Positions 23,785 through 32,096 of a stretch of 64,000 nt of DNA are shown here, one piece after another (the first letter of the stretch is position 1; each line of letters starts with the position of its first letter). The notes under the pieces are model-generated. The model was not told the origin of the DNA. It saw only the letters and a program-made list of their open reading frames with translations, and ran no database searches. Location of the stretch: NCBI GenBank assembly GCA_934140155.1, contig CAKPBC010000006.1:1-64000 (forward strand), in the 5' to 3' direction. Made by a program: the position numbers and the translations under genes. This stretch comes from an uncultured Bacilli bacterium (GTDB lineage Bacteria > Bacillota_I > Bacilli_A > RFN20 > CAG-826).

Positions 23785-26769
23785 TTAATCCTCCAATTTC
23801 ATAATTTCTGAAGCAATAAACGAATCTTCTTTTTTACGGTCAAAATAACCTTTAATAATAATGACATTATTAGTTTTTAACATATTCCAATATTTAGAAA
23901 ACTCATTTGGAAATAATGTTACTTCTAAATCATCTTCTCCATCAGTAGTGGATAAGTATGCCATTTGCTCACCTTTTTTAGTTTTAATAATCTTACTTTT
24001 TATTAAAATTAAACCAATTGAACAAGCGCTCCTAGATGATTTAGCTTTTTTAACACTAATGGCGTGATATTTTAAAAGTTTATCGTGTTGATATTTTAAA
24101 GGAAAATCAGAAATCATTAATCCTAATACTTCATATTCTCGCTCTAAATTAAACATTTTGTCATCATCTTTTTTAATATAATCAAAATGTAAGCCAAAAT
24201 CCCCACTAGTAAGAAGACTAACATCTAAAGAATTATTAAAAGTTGCTTGATTGATGGCGTTAGCAATTGATGCTCTTAAGGTAGCGCGATTATTAAATTC
24301 ATCAAAAGCACCAGCATCAATTAAAGCCATAATAGTGGCTTCTTTAACATCATATTTATATAATCGTGATACAAAATCAAATAAAGAAGTATATTTTCCG
24401 TTATTATTTCTTTCTAATAAAATTTGATCAACAATACGACTTTGTAATCCTTTAATAGCGGTTAATGGAAATAATAGTTTTCCATTGAACGGCTTAAAAG
24501 TTCCTTCTGATTCATTGATATTAGGAGCAAGTAAAGCAATATTTTGTGACTTAATTTCCTTTAAATATTGATACATTTTTTCACTTGCAAATCCTGATTC
24601 ATGCTCTAATATCGTGGCGTAAAATTCAAGTGGGAAATGTGCTTTTAAATAAGCCATTTCTACGCAAATATAAGCATAAGAAATTGAGTGAGCTTTATTA
24701 AATCCGTAGGAAGCAAATTTTTCAATAGTTTCATAAATTTTATTAGCGTTTTCTAATGAATAACCATTTTTAATGGCACCATTGATAAATGTTTGCTTAA
24801 GACTTTCCATTTTAGAAAAATCTTTTTTGGATATTGATTTACGGAAACTATCCGCTTCCGCTAAAGAAAGACCCGCAACAGAAGTGGCAAGTTTCATAAT
24901 TTGTTCTTGATAAACGATAATACCATACGTTGATGATAATATATCTTTAACTTTATCATCAATATAGCTTACTTTTTCTAATCCCTTTTTACGATTGGCA
25001 TATAAAGGAATATTATCCATAGGGCCTGGTCTAAATAAAGCAATTAATGCTGCAACATCATCAAAACTGTTAGGTTCTAATATTTCAATTGATCGGCGCA
25101 TACCTGCTGATTCAAGTTGGAATAACCCCATAGTTAAATTGTTTTTAATAACATCAATTGCGGCCTTATCATTAATTGGAATATTATAAGGGTTGATATT
25201 CACAGTTTTTAAATTACAAATATCTTTGATAATCGTAAGATTTCTTAAAGCTAAAATATCCATTTTTAAGAAACCTTGTTGTTCAAGATAAGTCATTTCA
25301 TATTGTGTAACAATATTTCCGTTTTCATCTTTTAAAACTGGTAAAGAATCTTCAATCGATGTGTTATTTAAAACTACACCAGCAGCGTGTAAACTAGATT
25401 GACGAATTAAACCTTCTATTTTACTAGCTAAACGGACTATTTTTAAATAATAAGGTTCTTTATCAATTAAATCACGGAATGCTTGATTTTGTTTATAAGC
25501 ATTTTTAAAAGAAATTGGAAAAGGACCTAATGCCTTACTTAAATAATTAATATCAAAATTATCAATATTAAATACTCGTCCGATATCCCTTAATGCTTGT
25601 TTAGCGGCAATAGTTTGAAATGTTACAATATTAGCAACACGATTTTTGCCGTATTTTTCTTTTAGATAGCTAATAATATTTTCTCTTTTAATATCTTCAA
25701 AGTCGATATCAATATCTGGCATAGTATTACGGCTTGGGTTTAAAAATCTTTCAAAATATAAATCATATTCAATTGGATCAGGAGTAGTGATATCTAAAGC
25801 ATAACTTACTAAAGATCCTGCGGCAGATCCTCTACCAGGACCCACTAATACATCGTGAGTTTTAGCATAATTAACATAATCAGAAACAATAAGAAAATAG
25901 TTATTAAATCCCATTTTATCAATAACACTTAATTCGTATTCTAGGCGTGATAAATATTTATCATTATTTTTATTCTTGCGCTTTAAACCTTCTAGACACT
26001 TTTCTTTAATGGTTTCTTTAGCTTCTAATTCACCAAATAATTGAAGCATAACTCCGCGATTCTTTTTTAAATTAAAATCAAATTGACTAATAAATTTTTC
26101 ATTGGAGACGATATTTAAATCTTTATAAATTTCATCGATTTCTTCAAATGTACGTAAATAATTAACACCATCTTTTGTTTGATAATTAAGAGTAGAACTA
26201 TTTTTAATAGCGTCAACAATATCAAGTACAATCGCATCTTCTTTTTTTAAATAGCGAATAAAAGGATAAATAATAGTTTTAACATTTATATCGCTTAAAT
26301 TAATTTTTATAGTTTCTAATTCTTTAGAATTATATATTTCTAAACCAATATAAAAGTCAGTTAAATCTTTATTTAAACGTTCAATAGATGGTTTAATTTC
26401 TGAAATATTATTAATACTAACACTAAGCACAAAGACAAGTCCATTTTGGTTAGAAGTGATATCGTTATAAGAGAAGGTATTATTTTGAATAGCATTAGAA
26501 ATTTTAATTAGATTAAGATAGCCTTCTTCATTTTTAATAAACATCGAAAGTAAGAAGCGTCCTAATTTAACATCCATACCAAGTATTGGTTTAATTCCTA
26601 ATTCATTACATTTTTCAAAAAAGATTGGAAAACCAAACATAACTTGATAATCGCATATTCCTAAATATTTAAAATTATGTTTTTTAGCAAATGAAAAGTA
26701 CTTATTTAAAGTAAGACCAGACTTTAAAAAACTATATTCACTATATACATGTAGTGGGACATAACTCAT
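23785..26769 (-). CDS. dnaE: DNA polymerase III alpha subunit, DnaE type, with degenerate PHP domain
   Basis: This C-family replicative polymerase has 994 aa, short compared with E. coli DnaE (1160) and near the Firmicutes DnaE class. The N-terminal PHP domain has lost metal ligands: LHVYSEYSF replaces the usual LHxHSxYS, and ICDYQVMFG replaces TDHGNMFG, so no metal-dependent PHP activity is expected. The catalytic site PDIDIDFED, GRGSAAGS and the helix-hairpin-helix region are intact; an OB fold closes the C-terminus. ATG 26769 follows GAAGGTGA five bases away; an in-frame TTG at 26784 overlaps that SD. Whether PolC is the main replicase cannot be told from this window. Confidence 0.95.
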   Translation of the reverse strand: MSYVPLHVYSEYSFLKSGLTLNKYFSFAKKHNFKYLGICDYQVMFGFPIFFEKCNELGIKPILGMDVKLGRFLLSMFIKNEEGYLNLIKISNAIQNNTFSYNDITSNQNGLVFVLSVSINNISEIKPSIERLNKDLTDFYIGLEIYNSKELETIKINLSDINVKTIIYPFIRYLKKEDAIVLDIVDAIKNSSTLNYQTKDGVNYLRTFEEIDEIYKDLNIVSNEKFISQFDFNLKKNRGVMLQLFGELEAKETIKEKCLEGLKRKNKNNDKYLSRLEYELSVIDKMGFNNYFLIVSDYVNYAKTHDVLVGPGRGSAAGSLVSYALDITTPDPIEYDLYFERFLNPSRNTMPDIDIDFEDIKRENIISYLKEKYGKNRVANIVTFQTIAAKQALRDIGRVFNIDNFDINYLSKALGPFPISFKNAYKQNQAFRDLIDKEPYYLKIVRLASKIEGLIRQSSLHAAGVVLNNTSIEDSLPVLKDENGNIVTQYEMTYLEQQGFLKMDILALRNLTIIKDICNLKTVNINPYNIPINDKAAIDVIKNNLTMGLFQLESAGMRRSIEILEPNSFDDVAALIALFRPGPMDNIPLYANRKKGLEKVSYIDDKVKDILSSTYGIIVYQEQIMKLATSVAGLSLAEADSFRKSISKKDFSKMESLKQTFINGAIKNGYSLENANKIYETIEKFASYGFNKAHSISYAYICVEMAYLKAHFPLEFYATILEHESGFASEKMYQYLKEIKSQNIALLAPNINESEGTFKPFNGKLLFPLTAIKGLQSRIVDQILLERNNNGKYTSLFDFVSRLYKYDVKEATIMALIDAGAFDEFNNRATLRASIANAINQATFNNSLDVSLLTSGDFGLHFDYIKKDDDKMFNLEREYEVLGLMISDFPLKYQHDKLLKYHAISVKKAKSSRSACSIGLILIKSKIIKTKKGEQMAYLSTTDGEDDLEVTLFPNEFSKYWNMLKTNNVIIIKGYFDRKKEDSFIASEIMKLED

Positions 26770-26941
26770 ACTTTTCACCTTCAAAGATAATTTTAACTAA
26801 TTTAGCCTATTTTATCAATGAAAATACGATTATAAATATTATAAATATTTAAAGTTCCAAAATAGACAAAAAGCATTTCTTTCATAAATAATTAACAAAT
26901 ACTTAACAAATTATGTTATACTCTTACTTGGAGTTGAAAAT

Positions 26942-27796
26942 ATGAACGAATTACAACAAAAAGAGAGGGATTTATTAAAGCAATACATTGATTTTTGCGA
27001 TAAATATAACTTGAAATATTTTTTAATGGCTGGAACACTTCTTGGTGCAATTAGACATAAAGGATTTATTCCTTGGGATGATGACATTGATGTGGCTATG
27101 CCAAGAGAAGATTACGATAAGTTTTGTGAATTAGCGGCAAAAGAATTTACTGGAGATACTTTCTTTCAATCGTATAAAACAGATAAAAACTTCCCTTATG
27201 TTTTTTCTAAATTACGCGATTCAAACACAACATTTATTGAAAGAGTTTATAAACATGTCGACATGAATCATGGTGTATATTTAGATATTTTTCCTCTTGA
27301 TGGAATATCTAAACATAATGCTAACAAATATTGGTTACATATAAAAATATATTTACAAGCACTAATTTGGTTTTTGGGTTGGCCGGTTGTTTTATTCCGT
27401 AAACCAAGACTTAAATTTTTCTTAACTGATATTTTAATTGATATTATTGTTTTACCATTTTTCTTATTTAGAATTAATAACTGGTCGAAAAAAGCATATG
27501 AAAAGATTTTAAAAAGTATACCTTTTAAGAAAGCAAAATTAGTGGCTAATATTCAATGTGGTGACTATCGTAATAAAAAGAATATTTATCCGAAAGAATT
27601 GCTAGATGAAGTTATTGATTGGCCATTCGAGGATTTAATCTGTAAAGTACCTAAAGAATATGATAAATTTTTAACTTTATCTTATGGTGACTATATGAAA
27701 TTGCCACCAAAAAGCAAGCAAATTGGTCATCATTATAGTTCAGGATATGATATGAATATGTCTTATAAAGACTACATAAAAAGCAAAAAAAAGTAG
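26942..27796 (+). CDS. LicD-family phosphotransferase-like protein
   Basis: This 284-aa protein belongs to the LicD family, a nucleotidyltransferase-fold group that includes enzymes transferring phosphocholine or related groups to surface polysaccharides. The signature MAGTLLGAIRHKGFIPWDDD followed by IDVAMPREDYDKF gives the metal-binding Asp residues. A hydrophobic stretch lies near residues 130-180, so membrane association is possible. It is monocistronic, with SD TTGGAG, a TATACT -10 near 26915, and a shared terminator. No licA-C genes are near, so the transferred group is unknown. Confidence 0.88.
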   Translation: MNELQQKERDLLKQYIDFCDKYNLKYFLMAGTLLGAIRHKGFIPWDDDIDVAMPREDYDKFCELAAKEFTGDTFFQSYKTDKNFPYVFSKLRDSNTTFIERVYKHVDMNHGVYLDIFPLDGISKHNANKYWLHIKIYLQALIWFLGWPVVLFRKPRLKFFLTDILIDIIVLPFFLFRINNWSKKAYEKILKSIPFKKAKLVANIQCGDYRNKKNIYPKELLDEVIDWPFEDLICKVPKEYDKFLTLSYGDYMKLPPKSKQIGHHYSSGYDMNMSYKDYIKSKKK

Positions 27797-27814
27797 CGAT
27801 TTGCTACTTTTTTT
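27786..27814. terminator. Bidirectional terminator between licD-like and nrnA-like genes
   Basis: A7-GTAGC (27786-27797) pairs with GCTAC-T7 (27803-27814) around loop GATTT. A/T runs on both sides make it a strong intrinsic terminator for the two convergent genes; it overlaps the stop of the LicD gene. Confidence 0.9.
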
Positions 27815-27821
27815 AATGACA

Positions 27822-28814
27822 TTACTTAATAAATAATTTATCTAATTCTTCAATTAAAGAATCTAATTCGGATAAATCTTTTAATCTAGCACCAGATGCT
27901 TGTTCATGGCCTCCGCCTTTAAACATTGCGGCAACACCATTAATTGGTTTTTCTTTTGATCTAATTGAAACACGCCAATCACCTTTATTAACATCTTGAG
28001 TGACGCAGAACCAAGCGTTTATGCCATCAATATTTGAGAAAAGATTGATGTTTTCTTTTCCGCGTTCAACAGTGATTTTTAATTCATTTTGCACTTCAAT
28101 TGGTAAAATATAATAGGCCACTCCGCCTTTAGTTACTTTGAAATTACCTAAAACATAAGCAGTTACTTTTAAATCATCAATGTTTTTGGTATACATTTTT
28201 TGATAGACATCTTTTGATAAATTAAAACCTGTTTCAAGTAATAGTTTTGATATTTCAAATGTATGAGGAGAAGTGGAATTATATAAGAATCTACCAGAAT
28301 CTCCAACAATACCAGAATATAAGTAATGAGCGGCTTCTTTACTCATAGTTTTATCAAAATAATACAACATATTTGCCATTAATTCGGCACAGGACGCTAA
28401 TTCATCATTAACAATATTAATATTTCCGTATGGCTCAACATTAGGGTGATGATCCATTTTGATAATAAATTTTGCTTTGGCATAGCGTTTATCACTGATT
28501 CTTTTAGTATCGCCTGTATCCATCACAATGGCTAAAAATTCATTATTATCAAACCAACTATCATCAATAATTTCCATTTCTTCATATAAGCGAGGAGTTA
28601 ATGTAACATGATTTTCTCCCACAACATGAACTTCTTTATTAGGATAATTATCTTTTAACCAATAATATAAACCTAATTGTGTTCCAAGAGCGTCAAAATC
28701 CGGAGATTGGTGACGAAATAATACAATTTTGTCATTATTTTCAATTTTTTCTAATACTTTATCGTATTCTAATTTGTTTTTATTTATTAAATCTAAAATT
28801 ACTTGATCTAACAT
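27822..28814 (-). CDS. DHH-DHHA1 phosphoesterase (NrnA-like)
   Basis: The 330-aa protein matches NrnA-type enzymes, which degrade short RNA oligonucleotides and can dephosphorylate pAp. The DHH domain shows SPDFDALGTQLGL, VMDTGDTKR and the metal-binding DHHPNVEPYG; the DHHA1 domain ends with the substrate-binding GGGHEQASGAR. In the first motif the usual DxDGL/DSDALG pattern is D-F-D-A-L-G, which keeps the aspartates. Length is typical (about 315). It is separated from ackA by a terminator, so it has its own promoter or depends on read-through. GdpP-like cyclic dinucleotide cleavage is less likely because membrane and PAS domains are absent. Confidence 0.92.
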   Translation of the reverse strand: MLDQVILDLINKNKLEYDKVLEKIENNDKIVLFRHQSPDFDALGTQLGLYYWLKDNYPNKEVHVVGENHVTLTPRLYEEMEIIDDSWFDNNEFLAIVMDTGDTKRISDKRYAKAKFIIKMDHHPNVEPYGNINIVNDELASCAELMANMLYYFDKTMSKEAAHYLYSGIVGDSGRFLYNSTSPHTFEISKLLLETGFNLSKDVYQKMYTKNIDDLKVTAYVLGNFKVTKGGVAYYILPIEVQNELKITVERGKENINLFSNIDGINAWFCVTQDVNKGDWRVSIRSKEKPINGVAAMFKGGGHEQASGARLKDLSELDSLIEELDKLFIK

Positions 28815-28842
28815 AATTTCACCTCGAAAAGCATTATAACAA

Positions 28843-28868
28843 AAAAAAGGTGTATTCGCACCTTTTTT
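28843..28868 (-). terminator. Terminator downstream of ackA
   Basis: AAAAAAGGTG (28843-28852) pairs with CACCTTTTTT (28859-28868) around TATTCG. It lies just past the ackA stop on the minus strand and before the nrnA-like start. Confidence 0.85.
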
Positions 28869-28888
28869 GATAAATTTTGTTTATTGAA

Positions 28889-30082
28889 TTATTTAATATT
28901 TAAGATACGGCAAGTATCACGAGCAATCATTAATTCTTCATCAGTTGGAATTAACATAACTTTGATTTTACTATCTTCAGTAGATAAAACAGCGACTTCG
29001 CCACGAATAGCTTTTTGACTTTCTAATAATTTAACACCTAATGCTTCAGAAATTTCATCCACAACACGTTGACGTAAATATCCGTCATTTTCACCAACAC
29101 CAGCAGAGAAGACAAGCAAATCGCATCCGCCTAATCTTACATAGTATTGACCAATGTAATCGGCGACACGTCTAACCCATAAGTCAATTGCAAGTTCTGC
29201 ACGTTTATTACCTTCACGCATTGCTTTTAAAACATTTCTTGAATCATCATCAACACCAGAGAAACCTTTTAAACCTGATTTTTTATTTAAAGTTTGGAAC
29301 ATTTCAGTTGGTGTCATACCAGTTTTCTCACAAACATAAGTAACAACACTTGGATCGATATCTCCACATCTAGTACCCATCATAATTCCACCTAATGGTG
29401 TAAGACCCATAGAAGTAGCAACACATTTTCCGTCTTTAGTAGCGGTAATAGAAGCACCAGAACCTAAGTGACAAGTGATGATACGGACATTTTCTTTTTT
29501 ATCAACATACTTTAAGCCTTCATGAGCTAAGTATTTATGTGAAGTACCGTGAGCGCCATATCTACGAATATCATATTGTTCATACCATTCATAAGGAACA
29601 GGGAACATATAATCTTGTGGAGCCATAGTTTGATGGAAAGCAGTATCAAATACCGCAACATTACCGACATGAGGTAAAGCATCTTTTATTGCACGTAAAC
29701 CAATTAAGTGTGCACCATTATGAAGAGGAGCAAGAGAAATTAAATCTTCCACTTTCTTTTCTACATAATCATCAAATTTAACAGAATCATTAAAATATTT
29801 ACCACCTTGAACAATACGGTGACCAACACCTTGAATTTCTTCTAAGTGTTTTACAACACCTTTTTCTAATAAAGTTTTTAATACTAATTCGACAGCGTAT
29901 GTATAAGTTAAAACTGGTAAAACACTCTCATATTTTTCTTTGCCTAAATAGAATTTAAACTCGGCATCTTCTTTACCAATTCTTCCTACTAAACCAGAAC
30001 AAATTACTTTTTCTTCAGGCATTTCAAATAATTTGAATTTTAAAGATGAACTACCTGCATTTACTGCCATTATTTTTGCCAT
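28889..30082 (-). CDS. ackA: Acetate kinase
   Basis: AckA converts acetyl phosphate and ADP to acetate and ATP, the energy-yielding end of fermentative overflow. The 397-aa sequence has MAVNAGSSSLKFKL, the HRIVQGGKYF and DTAFHQTM substrate blocks, RYGAHGTSHKYL, and the ATP-binding CHLGSGASI. ATG 30082 is chosen because AGGAGG lies 8 bases upstream; an in-frame start 21 bases earlier overlaps that SD. No pta gene is adjacent. The divergent spacer to glgB has a cre-like sequence and a palindrome, so carbon control is plausible. Confidence 0.97.
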   Translation of the reverse strand: MAKIMAVNAGSSSLKFKLFEMPEEKVICSGLVGRIGKEDAEFKFYLGKEKYESVLPVLTYTYAVELVLKTLLEKGVVKHLEEIQGVGHRIVQGGKYFNDSVKFDDYVEKKVEDLISLAPLHNGAHLIGLRAIKDALPHVGNVAVFDTAFHQTMAPQDYMFPVPYEWYEQYDIRRYGAHGTSHKYLAHEGLKYVDKKENVRIITCHLGSGASITATKDGKCVATSMGLTPLGGIMMGTRCGDIDPSVVTYVCEKTGMTPTEMFQTLNKKSGLKGFSGVDDDSRNVLKAMREGNKRAELAIDLWVRRVADYIGQYYVRLGGCDLLVFSAGVGENDGYLRQRVVDEISEALGVKLLESQKAIRGEVAVLSTEDSKIKVMLIPTDEELMIARDTCRILNIK

Positions 30083-30155
30083 AAATTTTCCTCCTAAACA
30101 CATTAAATAGAATAATACTTTCTAAAATAATAGTAAAGATTAAAAAAATAAAATT

Positions 30156-30169
30156 GTTAATCGCTTACA
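30156..30169. promoter_or_regulatory. cre-like sequence in the ackA-glgB divergent spacer
   Basis: GTTAATCGCTTACA matches the CcpA operator consensus (TGWAANCGNTNWCA) at 12 of 14 positions; the right half is perfect. It lies upstream of the likely ackA -35 (minus-strand TTTACT), the position from which CcpA activates ackA in Bacillus. The mismatch is at the first two bases. Confidence 0.4.
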
Positions 30170-30172
30170 TTG

Positions 30173-30188
30173 TTAACTATTTAGTTAA
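30173..30188. promoter_or_regulatory. Palindrome in the ackA-glgB divergent spacer
   Basis: TTAACTA-TT-TAGTTAA is a perfect inverted repeat between the cre-like site and the glgB promoter (TATAAT near 30223). It may be an operator for glgB or ackA; the regulator is unknown. Confidence 0.4.
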
Positions 30189-30247
30189 TAGTTCTAGATA
30201 ATACTTAAAAAATTACTTATAATATAAATAGTTCAAGGGGTGAAATT

Positions 30248-32095
30248 ATGAACTTTGACTTAAATGAATTTCTATATGGACAATCAATAACTGCTTATGA
30301 GTATTTTGGTGCCCATAGAGTAGTTAAAGATGGTGTCGAAGGAGTAGTATTTCGTTTATACGCTCCATTAGCTAGAGATGCTTCAGTTATTGGCGATTTT
30401 AATAACTGGGATGTTACAAGCAATAAAATGGAACGCATTGATCCAAATGGCATATTTGAAACATTTGTACCAGGATTAAAAGACTACACGAATTATAAGT
30501 TTCATTTCCTGAATGCAAAAAATATTTATGTAGATAAAAGTGACCCATATGCATTTTTTAGTGAATTAAGACCTTTAAGTGCATCAAGAATTTTTGATTA
30601 TAGCGATTTTATTTGGCATGATCAAAAGCACATGAAACAAAGAAATAGATATTTTAGTAGACCATTATCAATTTATGAACTTCACTTAGGCTCGTGGTTA
30701 GGTAAAAAAGATAATCGCTTTTTATCTTATGAAGAAGTCGCGGATTATCTTATTGAATATTGTTTAGAGCATGGATTTAATGCTGTTGAAATAATGCCAG
30801 TTACACAATATCCATTTGATGGTTCGTGGGGTTATCAAGCCACCGGCTTTTATTCAGTAGATTCAAGATATGGCAATCCTAAACAATTGATGTCATTTAT
30901 TGACCGCATGCACTGTGCGGGTATTGCTGTCATACTAGACTTTGTTTTAGTACATTTTGCTATTGATGATTATGGCTTAATTGAATTTGATGGAAGTCGA
31001 ATGTATGAATATAATTCCGAAGAAAATGCTTTCTCACAATGGGGTAGTGCCTTATTTGATTTAGGTAAAGATCCAGTACGTTCATTTTTAATGAGCGCTG
31101 TTAATTATTTCTTAACTATTTTCCATTTTGATGGTGTAAGATTTGACGCTATTAGTAATGTCATTTATTGGCATGGTAATTCTAATAAAGGTGAAAATAG
31201 TGGCGCAATTGAATTCATCAAAAGATTAACAGGCAAACTTCATTATGCTCATAATGATATTATCTTAATTGCAGAAGACTCATCAGCGTATAAAGGAGTT
31301 ACCGCTCCACTAGAAAGTGGCGGATTAGGTTTTGATTATAAATGGGATTTAGGTTGGATGAATGATACATTAAAATATTATTCTCTTGACCCAATTTATC
31401 GTAAATATCATCATAACTTAATAACTTTCTCAATGGCTTACTTTTTCTCAGAAAATTTCTTACTTCCTTTATCACATGATGAAGTAGTGCATGGAAAAGG
31501 TACAATCATTAATAAAATCAATGGTGATTATTATGCTAAGTTTGCTCAATTAAGAAATCTCTATACTTATATGTGGGCTCATCCAGGTAAGAAACTTAAT
31601 TTTATGGGTAATGAACTTGCCTCATTTGATGAGTGGAATGAAAATAAATCATTACCATGGAACTTAAAAAGATATCCAGCACATGATTCTATTAGCAGAA
31701 TGATTCGTGACTTAAATCTTATCTATGCCCACGAAAAAGCAATGTATATGGATGAATATAACCCAAGCCGTTATGCCTGGACTTTAGTGGATAATAATGA
31801 ACAAAGTGTCTTTGCTTTTATAAGAACCTATAACAATGACACATTATTATTCGTTTTCAATATGACACCAAATTATTATGAAGTATATGATGTTCCAACC
31901 TATGTTCCAGGAACATACACGGAAATATTTAATAGTGACAAAGATGTTTATGGTGGTAAAAACCAATACAATGGTTTAAAATTAAAAACTAGTGTGGGCG
32001 GTCCAGAAGGTCGACCATATCACATTACAATAAAATTAGGTAGTTTTGCGGCAATGATATTTAAATGTGTTACCCGTAGAAGAAAGGTTAGTTAG
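30248..32095 (+). CDS. glgB: 1,4-alpha-glucan branching enzyme
   Basis: GlgB creates alpha-1,6 branches in glycogen. Residues about 25-115 are a CBM48 domain (GVVFRLYAPLARDASVIGDF), then a GH13 barrel with the nucleophile Asp in FDGVRFDAIS, the general acid Glu in LIAEDSS and LSHDEVVHGKG, and a C-terminal beta domain. Its 615 aa match the short branching enzymes without the extra N-terminal domain. SD CAAGGGGTGA precedes ATG. glgP follows after a single base. Neither glgC nor glgA (ADP-glucose route) is in the window, so synthesis genes must be elsewhere or the polymer is acquired. Confidence 0.96.
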   Translation: MNFDLNEFLYGQSITAYEYFGAHRVVKDGVEGVVFRLYAPLARDASVIGDFNNWDVTSNKMERIDPNGIFETFVPGLKDYTNYKFHFLNAKNIYVDKSDPYAFFSELRPLSASRIFDYSDFIWHDQKHMKQRNRYFSRPLSIYELHLGSWLGKKDNRFLSYEEVADYLIEYCLEHGFNAVEIMPVTQYPFDGSWGYQATGFYSVDSRYGNPKQLMSFIDRMHCAGIAVILDFVLVHFAIDDYGLIEFDGSRMYEYNSEENAFSQWGSALFDLGKDPVRSFLMSAVNYFLTIFHFDGVRFDAISNVIYWHGNSNKGENSGAIEFIKRLTGKLHYAHNDIILIAEDSSAYKGVTAPLESGGLGFDYKWDLGWMNDTLKYYSLDPIYRKYHHNLITFSMAYFFSENFLLPLSHDEVVHGKGTIINKINGDYYAKFAQLRNLYTYMWAHPGKKLNFMGNELASFDEWNENKSLPWNLKRYPAHDSISRMIRDLNLIYAHEKAMYMDEYNPSRYAWTLVDNNEQSVFAFIRTYNNDTLLFVFNMTPNYYEVYDVPTYVPGTYTEIFNSDKDVYGGKNQYNGLKLKTSVGGPEGRPYHITIKLGSFAAMIFKCVTRRRKVS

Positions 32096-32096
32096 T

